Positions 24,952 through 34,047 are shown, counted from the first letter of the stretch. The stretch is 64,000 nucleotides of DNA from Actinoplanes sp. KI2 (GCF_025630775.1 NZ_JAOSZE010000002.1:275932-339931); one strand, 5' to 3'. The notes: generated by a model from the letters alone, not told the origin. Numbers and translations: made by a program.

Positions 24952-25239
24952 CTACCGAGGCTGGTGGGTCTTGCAGCCCGGGCCGGCGGCCACGCCACCG
25001 ACGATCCGGTACGCGGTGATGTCGCCGTCGACGTACTCGGTCAGGTCGGTGATCCGCACCGGCGCCTTGTCGTTCAGGGCCACGTAGGCGGCGATCGCCG
25101 AGTTGACCGTGCGGCAGGTGGCCTGGTTCGCCACCTCGCGGGCCTGCTCCTCCGTCTTCTCGGGGCTCAACGTAGCGTAAGAAACCCCTGCAATACTGAC
25201 AGTGACCGCGGCGGACATGAGTACCTGGGTTAAATGCAC
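24952..25239 (-). CDS. Small exported protein with pilin-like C-terminal half
   Basis: 95 residues. A short hydrophobic N-terminal segment (about 6-24) is followed by a helical part and a compact end with YVALNDKAPVRITDL and a terminal GPGC. Two cysteines (about 42 and 89) could form a disulfide. The layout resembles truncated pseudopilin-like proteins seen alone in actinomycetes, but the type IV pilin cleavage motif is not clear. GTG 25239 is used, with AGGGTG upstream. Function unknown. Confidence 0.6.
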   Translation of the reverse strand: MHLTQVLMSAAVTVSIAGVSYATLSPEKTEEQAREVANQATCRTVNSAIAAYVALNDKAPVRITDLTEYVDGDITAYRIVGGVAAGPGCKTHQPR

Positions 25240-25317
25240 AGAAGCACCCTAAGCCGCATCACGCTAAGTATCGGGCCGTCCGAACGGTCAGGATGATCAC
25301 CACTCTCGGTGAAAACC

Positions 25318-26076
25318 CTAAGGATTGTGTACGGCCCGGCGCAGGAACTCGAGGATCGTCCCGGAAATGCGCGGGTAGGCCGGGTTGCCGGGATTGAGGT
25401 AGTCCCCGTGCCTACCGCCGGGCACCACCACGAAGGTCTTGTGCCAGGGCAGGGCCCGGTACGCCGCCCGGCCGGCGCCGATCGGCACCGTCGGGTCGGT
25501 GTCGCCGTGCACGAACAGCACCGGAACCGGCGCGCCGCCGAACGACGACGCCGGACGGCGGCCGGCGATCGAGATCGCGGCGACGATCCCGGGCGAGTGG
25601 CCGCGGCGAAGCAGGCCGAGCGTCGTGGTGGCCCCGGCCGAGAAACCGGCCGCCACGACACGGTCGAGATCCAGGTGCCGGTCGCCGGCCAGCGAGCGCA
25701 GCACGAAGGCGGCGTCGGCGGGCTGGTTGCGGATGTCCGCCGGATCGACCTCGACCTTGCCGTTGGTGTGCGGGTAGACCGGCGCGACCACCGCGAACCC
25801 GGCCGCGACCCACGTCGAGATGATCGGCGTGAACTGGGCCGGCAGGCCGCCGAGGCCGTGGCTGAACAGCACGACCGGGTGCCGCCCGGCGCCGGCCGGG
25901 TACCAGATCGAGGTCTCGAGGGGCCGGGCCGGGCCGCGCGCGAGACGCAGGATCAGCGGCGGCGCCGCGGTGGCGGCCTTCTCTCTTGGGCGCGACGCCG
26001 AGACGGCGCCGGCGGCGCCGCTGCCGCACCCGGACAGCAGGGCGAGTGCCAGCACCACCGCACCCAGCCGTCGCAT
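25318..26076 (-). CDS. Secreted alpha/beta-hydrolase lipoprotein
   Basis: 252 residues. The signal peptide ends in the lipobox LLSGC (Cys17), so the protein is probably lipid anchored outside the membrane. The mature part is an alpha/beta hydrolase: oxyanion-hole region VVLFSHGLGG (about 70-79), nucleophile elbow GFSAG (about 144-148), acidic residue in VHGDTDPTVP and His in GGRHGDY. It resembles PAF-acetylhydrolase- or dienelactone-hydrolase-like esterases. Substrate unknown. It is divergent from the exported esterase at 26120, sharing a 43-base promoter gap. Confidence 0.82.
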   Translation of the reverse strand: MRRLGAVVLALALLSGCGSGAAGAVSASRPREKAATAAPPLILRLARGPARPLETSIWYPAGAGRHPVVLFSHGLGGLPAQFTPIISTWVAAGFAVVAPVYPHTNGKVEVDPADIRNQPADAAFVLRSLAGDRHLDLDRVVAAGFSAGATTTLGLLRRGHSPGIVAAISIAGRRPASSFGGAPVPVLFVHGDTDPTVPIGAGRAAYRALPWHKTFVVVPGGRHGDYLNPGNPAYPRISGTILEFLRRAVHNP

Positions 26077-26119
26077 AGGCGCAGCCTAAGGACGTCACGG
26101 AAACGGACATATCCCCGTT

Positions 26120-26896
26120 GTGGTGGCGATGAGACGACGAATCCTGGTAGGAGGCGCCGCAGCGCTCGCCGCCTATGTCGGAGTGGCCGGGTACCGCGCC
26201 CGAACGGCGGAGTCGCGGCCGGTCATCCCCTCGGCGCCGCCCGGCGACGAACGCCTCGACCACCGCTGGTCGGCGGCCCGCGGGCGGACCGTCGGGTTCT
26301 ACACCGCGGTCCCGGCCGGCTACGGCAGCGGGCGCGGCCTGCCGGTCTGCCTGGTGCTGCACGGCGGCTCGAAGACCCCGGACGACTTCGCGGCGCTCGG
26401 GTTCGGCCGCTTCCTCACCGACGCGGCCCGGCGCGGCCTGCCCCCGTTCGTGCTGGCCGGCGCCGACGGCGGACGGCTCGGCTGGCGCCCGAACGGCGGC
26501 GACGATCCGCAGCGGATGGTCCACGAGGAGATCCCGCTCTGGTGCCGGCAGCGCGGCTTCGACGTCCGGCGGCCGGCGGCGTGGGGCTGGTCGCTCGGCG
26601 GGTACGGCGCGTTGCTGCTGGCCGAGGCGTTCCCGGGCTTCCTGGCCGCGGTCGCCGCCCTCTCCCCCGCGGTGACACCGGTCGACGACGCCGACCGGTC
26701 GGCGCGGCTGCTGCGCGGCACGCCGGTCGGACTGTGGTGCGGGAAGCAGGACGGGCTGTACGACAACGTGCAAGCGCTGCGCGACCGGCTGCCCGAGCCG
26801 CCGAGGGCCGGCAGCTTCGGCGACGGGCGGCACGACTTCGCCTACTGGTCGCGATGCATCCCGGACGCTTTCGACTTCATCGCCGGTGCGTTGTAA
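26120..26896 (+). CDS. Exported esterase-like alpha/beta hydrolase
   Basis: 258 residues. The N-terminus MRRRILVGGAAALAAYVGVA (from the ATG at 26129) is a signal peptide or anchor; twin arginines make Tat export possible. The rest matches esterase-D/putative esterase folds: VCLVLHGGSKTPDDF, nucleophile elbow WGWSLGGYG (Ser about 160) and a late GDGRHDFAYW His. The enzyme is probably an extracytoplasmic carboxylesterase. GTG 26120 and ATG 26129 are both plausible starts. Substrate unknown. Confidence 0.8.
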   Translation: MVAMRRRILVGGAAALAAYVGVAGYRARTAESRPVIPSAPPGDERLDHRWSAARGRTVGFYTAVPAGYGSGRGLPVCLVLHGGSKTPDDFAALGFGRFLTDAARRGLPPFVLAGADGGRLGWRPNGGDDPQRMVHEEIPLWCRQRGFDVRRPAAWGWSLGGYGALLLAEAFPGFLAAVAALSPAVTPVDDADRSARLLRGTPVGLWCGKQDGLYDNVQALRDRLPEPPRAGSFGDGRHDFAYWSRCIPDAFDFIAGAL

Positions 26897-26912
26897 CGCG
26901 ATCGTCAACTCC

Positions 26913-27773
26913 ATGACCGACAATGGCCGGATGGCGACCGAGAGTCTGCCGGTCAACGGTATCGAGCTCTGCATCGACACGTTCGGCGAGCCGCAGGACC
27001 CCGCCGTGCTGCTGATCGCCGGCGGTGCCAGCTCGATGGACTGGTGGGAGGACGAGTTCTGCCGCCGCCTGGCCGCGGCCGGCCGGCACGTGATCCGCTA
27101 CGACCATCGCGACACCGGCCGGTCCACCTCGTTCCCGGCCGGCGCGCCGCCGTACTCGGGCGCCGATCTGGCCAACGACGCGCTCGGCGTGCTCGACGCG
27201 CTGAACGTCCGCCGGGCGCACCTGGTCGGTCTGTCGATGGGCGGCGCCCTCGCCCAGAAGATCGCGGCCGAGCGCCCGCACCGGGTCCTGTCGCTGACCC
27301 TGATGTCGACGGCGCCCGGCCCGGCCGAGGAGAGCGCGGCCACCCCGCAGGAACCGGACCGGTCGTGGGCCGACCGGCGCATCGCGGTGCCCCGCCTGGT
27401 CGCCACGGTGCAGGAGATGGGCGGCCCGTTCACCGCCGACGAGCCGCACCTGCGCCGGCTGATGGAGCGGATCTTCGACCGCACCCTGGACATGCCGGCC
27501 AGCCAGACCAACCACTGGTGCTGCGCGAGCGGCCCGCCGTTCCGCCACCGGCTCGGCTCGATCGCCGCGCCCACGCTGATCATGCACGGCACGCTCGACC
27601 CGATGTTCCCGGCCGCGGAGGCGCACGCGCTCGCGGCCGAGATCCCCGGCAGCCGTCTGGTGTGGCTGGAGGGGGTCGGTCACGAGTTCCCGCCGGCCGC
27701 GGTCTGGTCCCAGGTGATCGACGAGATCATCGCCCAGGCGGCGCCGAACCCCGCCGCCGGCGCGTCACGCTGA
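26913..27773 (+). CDS. Cytoplasmic alpha/beta-hydrolase
   Basis: About 286 residues with a classic alpha/beta hydrolase fold: LLIAGGASSMDWW near 33-45, RYDHRDTGRST near 62, nucleophile elbow GLSMGGALA (Ser near 101), Asp in HGTLDPMFP and His in GVGHEFP. There is no signal peptide. It is similar to small-molecule hydrolases that act on esters or polyketide-type antibiotics, but the substrate is open. ATG 26913 and ATG 26931 both lack a clear ribosome site. The last codons lie in a 58-bp segment that is repeated beyond the stop. Confidence 0.8.
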   Translation: MTDNGRMATESLPVNGIELCIDTFGEPQDPAVLLIAGGASSMDWWEDEFCRRLAAAGRHVIRYDHRDTGRSTSFPAGAPPYSGADLANDALGVLDALNVRRAHLVGLSMGGALAQKIAAERPHRVLSLTLMSTAPGPAEESAATPQEPDRSWADRRIAVPRLVATVQEMGGPFTADEPHLRRLMERIFDRTLDMPASQTNHWCCASGPPFRHRLGSIAAPTLIMHGTLDPMFPAAEAHALAAEIPGSRLVWLEGVGHEFPPAAVWSQVIDEIIAQAAPNPAAGASR

Positions 27774-27879
27774 GCAGCAGGCAGCAGGCAGCAGGCAGCA
27801 GGCAGCAGGCAGCAGGCAGCAGAGATCATCGCCCGGGCAGTGCCGAACCCTGTCTCCGGCGCAGCGCGTTGAGCAGCAG
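27723..27879. repeat. 58-bp direct repeat flanking a heptanucleotide array
   Basis: 27723-27780 and 27822-27879 match at 48 of 58 positions. Between and partly within them (27776-27822) are nearly seven copies of the 7-bp unit AGCAGGC. The first copy is the 3' end of the hydrolase gene, the second the 3' end of the oppositely oriented membrane-protein gene, so the two convergent genes share their ends. Confidence 0.85.
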
Positions 27880-28461
27880 CATGCCCGCGGCGAACGAGCC
27901 CGCGGTCAGCACGAAGTAGACCAGCAACAGCGCCGCGTCGGTGTGGAACGGCATCGATGCGAAGAACAGCGTCAGGAACACGCCGGCCGCCGCCGACCCC
28001 GCGGTCAGCGTCCAGCCGGTCGCCTTCTCCGCGGCGGTGAAGTGCGGGGAGGCGCTGGCCAGCAGCATCCCGCCGACCGGGCTGACCACCGGCACGAAGA
28101 GCGCACCCGCGGTGAGCATGCCGACGGCGAAATACTCGGCGACCCCCGCGGCGTGGCCCCGCACCAGCGGCGCGAGCGGCGGCGGCGGAGGCGGCGGGAT
28201 CAGGGCGGGGAGCCGGATGTGCGCCGGCATCTGCCCGCGCCGGGCGGCCTCGACCAGCGATTCCGGCGGCCCTAACCGCTGCACGATCGCCGCGGCGTCC
28301 TCGAGCGGCGCGGCGGCCATCCGCCGGGCCTGGATGTAGTCGGCCACCGTACTCATCAGGTCGTCGCGCAGTTGCGGTGACAGGTCCTCGCTCTGCGCCC
28401 AGAGCGCCGCGAGATAGTCGAGAACGATCACATCGGTGTGCGCGAGCGGTGCCGTGCTCAT
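27826..28461 (-). CDS. HAAS-domain-like membrane protein
   Basis: 211 residues. The first 85 are a helical domain like HAAS/DUF1700 (YLAALWAQSEDLSPQLRDDL, later RRGQM). A poly-proline stretch at about 89-95 follows, then four hydrophobic segments (about 105-130, 150-168, 177-195 and a short last one). HAAS domains occur with PadR-type regulators, but no such gene is adjacent. ATG 28461 has GGGGGAG upstream. The 3' end is made of a sequence shared with the facing hydrolase gene. Function unknown. Confidence 0.65.
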   Translation of the reverse strand: MSTAPLAHTDVIVLDYLAALWAQSEDLSPQLRDDLMSTVADYIQARRMAAAPLEDAAAIVQRLGPPESLVEAARRGQMPAHIRLPALIPPPPPPPLAPLVRGHAAGVAEYFAVGMLTAGALFVPVVSPVGGMLLASASPHFTAAEKATGWTLTAGSAAAGVFLTLFFASMPFHTDAALLLVYFVLTAGSFAAGMLLLNALRRRQGSALPGR

Positions 28462-28699
28462 GTTTCTCCCCCATGCTGGTCCGGCGGGTAGCAGTCAGCA
28501 TCCGCGCCCGCCCCCGCCCGGCACATCCCTCCGTGGACCGACGAGTTCGGGCCCACGCCTCCGACTTTCGGCCGATGTCGATCGCCGCCGCGCGGAGAAA
28601 CCGGGTTCCTGTTGTTCACGAGGGGATCGACGCTCTCGCCGCGCGCGAACGGCAGCGTCGGGCCCGCCGCACGACGACGGCCAAGGCAGGATGGTGGGC

Positions 28700-29584
28700 A
28701 TGCGCCTCGTGTCTCTCCTGCCCTCCGCCACCGAGATCGTGTACGCCCTGGGCCTCGGCGACGACCTGGTCGGCGTGACCTTCGAGTGCGACGAGCCACC
28801 GTACGCGCGCGAGCGGAACACGGTCGTGGTCGGCGGCCGCGACACCCGGGGCATGACCCCCGCCGAGATCGACGAGTACGTGAAGTCCCAGCTGACCGCG
28901 GGCGGCGACCTGTACACCCTGCACGCCGACGCCCTGGCCGGCCTGGCCCCCGACCTGATCCTCACCCAGGACCTGTGCCGCGTCTGTGCCCTGCCGTCGG
29001 ACCACGTCGACGCGGCCCTCGACCACCTGGGCTGCCGCGCCGACGTCCTCTCCCTCGATCCGTACACACTCGACCAGGTCCTCGAGACGTTCGCCCAGGT
29101 CGGCGAGGCGGCCGGGGTGCCCGACCGGGCCGCCGCGCTGGTGGCGTCGCTGCGCGCCCGGCTGGCTCGGGTCGCGCGGGCGGTCGCCGGCCGCCGCCGG
29201 CCGAGGGTGGCCGTCGTCGAGTGGGTCGACCCGCCGTTCACCGCCGGACACTGGGTCCCCGACCTGGTCACGGCCGCCGGGGGCGATCCGGTCGCGGCGC
29301 GCGGCGGGTTGCGCTCCACCGAGACCTCGTACGCCGACCTGGCCGCCCCCGACCCCGAGATCGTGCTCGTGACACCCTGTGGCTTCCACCTGGACGGCGC
29401 CGCAGCGCAGGCCAGGGCCGTAATCCCGCACTTCCCCGGCGCCCAGATCTGGGCCGTCGACGGCGACGGCCTGGTGGTCCGCCCCGGCCCTCGCCTGATC
29501 GACGGCGTCGAGGCGATCGCCGCGATCCTGCACCCGGACGCCGTCCCGGCCCCACCCCCGGGCCGCATCGAACGCGTCGCCTAG
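28700..29584 (+). CDS. Cobalamin/ferri-siderophore-binding-like protein (BtuF-type) without signal peptide
   Basis: 294 residues with the fold of type III periplasmic binding proteins: RLVSLLPSATEIVYALGLGD at the start, CDEPPYARE and LAPDLILTQDLCRVCA in the first lobe, and VEWVDPPFTAGHWVPDLV in the second. This is the BtuF-like cobalamin-binding group. It has no signal peptide and no ABC permease or ATPase alongside, so a cytoplasmic or non-transport role is possible. ATG 28700 has AAGGCAGG about nine bases upstream. The preceding 240 bases hold no recognised gene. Confidence 0.75.
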   Translation: MRLVSLLPSATEIVYALGLGDDLVGVTFECDEPPYARERNTVVVGGRDTRGMTPAEIDEYVKSQLTAGGDLYTLHADALAGLAPDLILTQDLCRVCALPSDHVDAALDHLGCRADVLSLDPYTLDQVLETFAQVGEAAGVPDRAAALVASLRARLARVARAVAGRRRPRVAVVEWVDPPFTAGHWVPDLVTAAGGDPVAARGGLRSTETSYADLAAPDPEIVLVTPCGFHLDGAAAQARAVIPHFPGAQIWAVDGDGLVVRPGPRLIDGVEAIAAILHPDAVPAPPPGRIERVA

Positions 29585-29611
29585 GCACGTTGCGGTCGCC
29601 GAACCCGACGC

Positions 29612-30145
29612 CTACGCGGGCAGATTCCTGTAGGCGGTCCCGAGCGCGTCGGCGAGGGCGTCGCTGTTCACGCCTTTGATGGTGATCGTGCAGTCCGTGC
29701 TGCCCTTTTTCTTGATCGTCATGCCGATCGCCGTCTTGCTGCCGATCCGATACCGGTCCGGGTTGGTGCCGATCTGCGTGACGCCCAGGTTGGTACGCAT
29801 GGCGTTCAGCGTCTCGGTGGCGTGACCGCTGCAGTCGACGTCGATGGCGCCGAGCGCCTGGCCGGCAGTGATGATGCATTCGTCCGGGACGGTGCGATCC
29901 TGGCTGGGCTTGTCCTGGACCTGGGTGGGCGCCTGCCCCAGCAGACTGGCCATGCCGGCGGCGTCCAGCAGGGCACAAGTGCCGGTGGGCTGCGCGACCG
30001 GGTCAGCCGTGGCGGCACCGGCAGCATGACCGTTCGCGGCGGGGCCGGAAGACGCGGCCGGTTTGTCCGAGCTGCCGCTGCATCCGCCCACGAGGAACAT
30101 CAGGCACAGGGCACCGAGGCGGAAACGGGACGTGCGTGTTTTCAT
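29612..30145 (-). CDS. Lipoprotein (DUF3558-like)
   Basis: 177 residues. The signal peptide ends in the lipobox FLVGGC (Cys22), then a Ser/Ala/Gly linker. The folded part begins TCALLDAAGMASLLGQAP and has three further cysteines, one pair likely a disulfide (CII and VDC). This is the pattern of DUF3558-type actinobacterial cell-wall lipoproteins. It is alone on its strand and the function is unknown. Confidence 0.7.
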   Translation of the reverse strand: MKTRTSRFRLGALCLMFLVGGCSGSSDKPAASSGPAANGHAAGAATADPVAQPTGTCALLDAAGMASLLGQAPTQVQDKPSQDRTVPDECIITAGQALGAIDVDCSGHATETLNAMRTNLGVTQIGTNPDRYRIGSKTAIGMTIKKKGSTDCTITIKGVNSDALADALGTAYRNLPA

Positions 30146-30284
30146 CGGACCAGCCTGACCGCTCGACGAGTGGAACAGGATCGCCTATCGGTATGGTTTG
30201 TCCGGATCGTCGGACTAACCCGTATGGTCGACGTTGCCGGCCGTAACCGAGCCGAGCCGCGCCCCGCGAAGGTCGAGACAAGTC

Positions 30285-30851
30285 TCAGCGATGGCGGCGA
30301 GCGCGGAGCCGGTCGAACGCTTTCGGCGACGTCAGCGCGTCGAGGGCGGGCACGATCGCCGCGGCGCACTCGTCGGCGCTGGTGCTCGTGGGGTCCACGA
30401 CGATGTCGACCTCGCCGATGCCGTAGACCGCCGCCTGGGAACGGGCGAGGCCGACCGGCCGATCTCCGCGAGCGGTCTCCCGCCGGTCGAGCTCGTCCGG
30501 CGCGCAGCGGACCTCGACCAGGGTGACGTCGTATCCGTCCAGAGTCGCCAGCAGGTCGGTCAGGCGCCAGCCCTCGCTGAGCGGATAGTCCATGATGACG
30601 TCGTTGCCTGCGGAGGCGAGCGCCGCCACGGCCCGGTGGTAGCCCAGGCGAGTCCGCCGGAGCATGTCGGCGATCTCCGCGTCGTCGAGCACGCGGGTGT
30701 GAACGGTGGACCGCAGAGCACCGAAAACATCGACGGGAACGAAGAACCACGGGTCGGGCAGCAGCGGAAGCAGCGCCCGGCCGATACTGGTCTTGCCCGA
30801 GCTCGAGGCGCCGTTGAGCAGGAGGATCCGACCCGTTCGCGCCTGCGTCAC
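30285..30851 (-). CDS. Chloramphenicol-phosphotransferase-like P-loop kinase
   Basis: 188 residues. The P-loop is GASSSGKTS (14-22), followed by the family's VDVFG segment and lid-like arginines. This is the CPT family (PF07931), whose known member phosphorylates chloramphenicol; many relatives have unknown small-molecule substrates. No chloramphenicol genes are nearby, so resistance is only a possibility. GTG 30851 is the start. It is separated by nine bases from the end of the next reverse-strand gene upstream, so they may be co-transcribed. Confidence 0.8.
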   Translation of the reverse strand: MTQARTGRILLLNGASSSGKTSIGRALLPLLPDPWFFVPVDVFGALRSTVHTRVLDDAEIADMLRRTRLGYHRAVAALASAGNDVIMDYPLSEGWRLTDLLATLDGYDVTLVEVRCAPDELDRRETARGDRPVGLARSQAAVYGIGEVDIVVDPTSTSADECAAAIVPALDALTSPKAFDRLRARRHR

Positions 30852-30860
30852 CGGGAAACC

Positions 30861-31475
30861 CTAGCGGACCGTGGTGCCCGTCGTGTCGTGCCGGGTGACG
30901 GTCCAGCCGCGGGCGTCCAGCATGGCGCCCGCCCGCTCGGCCGTCTCGGTCATGTCACCCGCCATCAGCACGCCGGTGATGTCGAGACCGGGCAGCGGCA
31001 GCGGGCCGGTCAGCCGGCGGCCGCCGAACCAGGCGATGAGCCGCTCGGTGGCGGGCTGTACCACGGCGACGTAGTCCCGGACGCCACCCAGCCGTTCGAG
31101 CCCCACCGTGGCGGTCACGTACAGCAGGAGCGCCAGCAGATCGAGCGACCGGGCACCGCGGGTCGACACCAGCCGCTCGCAGAAGACGACTCGCGGCACC
31201 CCGGGTGGCAGCGCATCGATCATCTCGGCCGGCACGTACCCCCATCGCCGGCGGTCGTCGCGCCGGCGTACGACCAGGCGAGCGCTGGCCAGCGGCACCT
31301 CACCGTCCCGGCAGAGCATGACGACGCCGTTCTCGTCATCGGCCTCCCAGGAGGGCAAGGGCAGCGGGTACGCGTCGGCCTCGCGCAGTGCGACGACGAG
31401 GTCACGGCGGCCGGCCGCGGTGGGGTCCTCGATCCGCAGGACCCGCCCGTTCCGGGCGCCGGTGAAGACCGCCAT
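30861..31475 (-). CDS. Conserved hypothetical protein
   Basis: 204 residues, cytoplasmic by composition, with no recognised domain. Features include VVMLCRDGEVPLASARLVVR near 55, a WGYVPAEMIDALP segment and a late DITGVLMAGDMTETAERAG, somewhat like the layout of GNAT acetyltransferases, but no acetyl-CoA motif is clear. The ATG at 31475 is chosen because GAGGT lies five bases upstream; a longer frame to 31523 has no ribosome site. It probably shares a transcript with the CPT-like kinase. Confidence 0.55.
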   Translation of the reverse strand: MAVFTGARNGRVLRIEDPTAAGRRDLVVALREADAYPLPLPSWEADDENGVVMLCRDGEVPLASARLVVRRRDDRRRWGYVPAEMIDALPPGVPRVVFCERLVSTRGARSLDLLALLLYVTATVGLERLGGVRDYVAVVQPATERLIAWFGGRRLTGPLPLPGLDITGVLMAGDMTETAERAGAMLDARGWTVTRHDTTGTTVR

Positions 31476-31584
31476 GCCGGGACCTCTTCCACGTCGCTTC
31501 GGCGGCGCGCGCCGCGGCCTCAACAGTCCATAGGGGACGGCAACGATTTCCGGCGAAGCCTAACGAGTCCGCGCAACTCGCCCG

Positions 31585-33075
31585 TCAGCTCTTGAGCGAG
31601 GCAATCAGCATCGACGGGATCCACAGGACGGCGTACGCCGTGATCACCGTACGGGCGGCCGCTCCCGGAGCCAGGTGATAGACGGTCAGGTAGCCAGCCG
31701 CCAGGAGCACCAGCGTCACCAGGCTGACGGCGCGGATGCGCCGGGCGGCCCGCACCCGTACCCGGCTCTTGCGGCGGTTGGTTTTCGGGGTGACGAACCA
31801 GGGCTGGGCCACGCGGCGGAAGCCCTTGATGTTGGCCACGGAATACGTGTGCACCACCGAGAGCGCTATCCAGCAGGCGGCGGGAATGTAGAGCAGGTTG
31901 ATCCAGTCGCGCTTTTTGATCGTTGCCACGATCAGCGGCAATGCGCCGCCGAACAATGCCAGCACCATGATGGGTACCAGAATGGCGCCTGCCCGGGACA
32001 GCAGAAGATCGTGCTCCAGCCTCTTTCCGAGACCGGCGTGCACGGCGGTCAGAAGTCCCCAGAGGACGGACGCCTCGATGCCGAGCGCGGCGGTGTAATA
32101 GGCGTTCTGGCGTAGCAGGCTCAGCTTGGTGCGCAGGTCGAGTCGCGAGCGCAGGACGGGCAACAGGTATTCCTTGAAGGTGCGGGCCGAGCCGATCGCC
32201 CAGCGTTCCTGCTGCCGGCGGAACGCCTTGTAGTTCGGCGGCACCTCGCCGACGTTGGCGACACCCTCGAGGTAGACCCCGCGATAGCCGGCCAGGTAGA
32301 ACCGGTTGGACAGGTCGATGTCCTCGGTGAGGTGCCCGGCCCGGAAGCCGCCGACGGCGTACAGGGATCTCAGGTTGAACATGGCGCAGCAGCCGGAGAA
32401 CAGGATCATGTGACCGAGGCGCTGCCGCCCGGCGAGGTCGACGAGGTAGCAGGCCTCCTCGTTGATCGCCAGGCAGCGCTGGAAATGATCGGCGCGCCCG
32501 TGGTGGTACATCCGCTTGGTCTGCACGTACCCGATGGTCGCGTCGGCCTCGATCACCTCGAGGCAGCGTTCGACGGCGTCGGCCTGCGGACGCCAGTCCG
32601 CGTCGAGCAGGTACATGTAGTCGAAACCGCGCTCGCGCAGGTATTTCTCGAGGGTCTTCAGGTTGCCCGCCTTGAAGCCGACGTTGTCCGCGCGGTGAAA
32701 GACGACGAAGCCGTCGGACTCCCACAACTCGATGTCGGTGTCGGCGTATCGCGCACCCTCCACGGGCACGCACCCGCGCTCCACGGCCAGCCGCCGCAAC
32801 AGCGCGATGGTCGCCGGATCCTTGGAGTCGTCCCCCACGATGATCGTCTTGTGGGGGTAGCTGAGGCGTTCACACCCGGCAATGGTGTCGGCGAGAACCT
32901 CGCGTTCGTTGAACGAAACCACGACGACGGCGACCCGCGCTCCCGGCCGGGGCTTGACCGTAGGCAGCCGCACGGGCGACAGCGCGGCCACCGAGTACGC
33001 ATAGTTGTATACAGCAAAACAGACGAAATAAATCAGCAGCAGCAGGGATACGGTTTGCAGCACGGTGGAGACCAT
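31585..33075 (-). CDS. Processive GT2 polysaccharide synthase (cellulose/hyaluronan synthase-like)
   Basis: 496-residue membrane glycosyltransferase. An N-terminal helix (5-30) precedes a GT-A catalytic domain with the processive family-2 signature: VGDDSKD near 80, LLDADW near 146, TEDIDLS near 251 and QQERW near 290. Four or more C-terminal helices (about 335-470) would form the channel. Such enzymes make and export beta-linked homopolymers in one step. No PilZ domain or bcs partner gene is visible. ATG 33075 is the start, and the 33076-33290 gap is the likely promoter region. Confidence 0.9.
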   Translation of the reverse strand: MVSTVLQTVSLLLLIYFVCFAVYNYAYSVAALSPVRLPTVKPRPGARVAVVVVSFNEREVLADTIAGCERLSYPHKTIIVGDDSKDPATIALLRRLAVERGCVPVEGARYADTDIELWESDGFVVFHRADNVGFKAGNLKTLEKYLRERGFDYMYLLDADWRPQADAVERCLEVIEADATIGYVQTKRMYHHGRADHFQRCLAINEEACYLVDLAGRQRLGHMILFSGCCAMFNLRSLYAVGGFRAGHLTEDIDLSNRFYLAGYRGVYLEGVANVGEVPPNYKAFRRQQERWAIGSARTFKEYLLPVLRSRLDLRTKLSLLRQNAYYTAALGIEASVLWGLLTAVHAGLGKRLEHDLLLSRAGAILVPIMVLALFGGALPLIVATIKKRDWINLLYIPAACWIALSVVHTYSVANIKGFRRVAQPWFVTPKTNRRKSRVRVRAARRIRAVSLVTLVLLAAGYLTVYHLAPGAAARTVITAYAVLWIPSMLIASLKS

Positions 33076-33290
33076 GGTGGGGTGAGGACGCCCTTCGTCG
33101 ACACGATCGGTTTACCGCCACGTTTCCGGTTCTTTTCCCAGGAAACGAATCCGAGATGTCCGCAAAGGACTCCCGGAACGGCGATCGTAGGGGCGAACGC
33201 GTCAGCGTGTTGTCCCGAAGAGCAATTCTGTGACCAGCGTCAATGGTTAACAACAAGGCAATGAAAAGATGCCTATTTCGGGGCGCGGGC

Positions 33291-34001
33291 TCAGATCTGT
33301 GCTCTGGCCTGCTCGATGTGGCTCACTATGGCGTGCGCACCATGCGCGCCGGCGATGGCGTTCGCCTCGTCCAGCGTGGCGAGCGCCTCCGCGCGACGGT
33401 CCTGCGCGGCCGCGATGTAGGCCAGCCCGATCATGTTGGACGCCACCCCGGGCAGTGCCCCGATCTCCCGGCGCAGCCGCGACGACTCCTCCAGCCGCTC
33501 GCGCGCCTCGTCCAGCCGACCGGCCCGGTGTGCCGCGATGCCCAGGTGCCGCAACGCCTCGGACCGGGTCGACCTGTCGCCGGTCTGCTCGGCCAGCAGG
33601 CAGGACCGCTCCAGGTACGGAACCGCGGTCTGGTCGTCACGCCGGATGAACTGGTGCAGGCAGCCGATCCAGAACAGCGCCTCGGCCTCGCCGCGCGGGT
33701 CGCCCAGCGCCCGGTACGACGCGAGCGCGCGCTCGAACAACGGCAGCTCCGCCGGATCCTCCGCGGGCGACGAACCGGGCGACGAACCGGACGACGAACC
33801 GGACGACGAACCGGACGACGAACCGGCGCCGGTGGACGCGGCCTGAAGCCGAGCATGCAGAATCAGTCCACGCGCCAACGCCGCATCGGCCTCGACGGCG
33901 TCCAAGCCCTGTTCGGCGTCGCTCAGCGCGCTGGTGTCGCCGCCGTACACCGCCCGTTCGTAGGCCTCTCTGGCCCGTTCGATCCGATCGTCGATGCTCA
34001 T
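33291..34001 (-). CDS. TPR-like repeat protein with Ser/Gly linker
   Basis: 236 residues made of helical hairpins in the tetratricopeptide style (AEALFWIGCLHQF, LRHLGIAAHRAGRLDEARER, NMIGLAYIAAAQDRRAEALA). An inserted Ser/Gly linker at about 55-85 is coded by a 12-bp tandem repeat. It is probably a cytoplasmic protein-protein adaptor. ATG 34001 with a G-rich ribosome site is preferred to 34019. It is the last gene of a four-gene reverse operon. Confidence 0.7.
   Translation of the reverse strand: MSIDDRIERAREAYERAVYGGDTSALSDAEQGLDAVEADAALARGLILHARLQAASTGAGSSSGSSSGSSSGSSPGSSPAEDPAELPLFERALASYRALGDPRGEAEALFWIGCLHQFIRRDDQTAVPYLERSCLLAEQTGDRSTRSEALRHLGIAAHRAGRLDEARERLEESSRLRREIGALPGVASNMIGLAYIAAAQDRRAEALATLDEANAIAGAHGAHAIVSHIEQARAQI
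33769..33828. repeat. 12-bp tandem repeat coding the Ser/Gly linker
   Basis: Five copies of a unit close to GACGAACCGGAC, three of them identical. On the reverse strand they code for SSGS-type residues inside the TPR protein. The length is a multiple of three, so changes in copy number keep the frame. Confidence 0.9.
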
Positions 34002-34047
34002 CGCCGCCCCCGCCGCCATCGCCGTCGCCTGCAGGCCACCGTGGCCC

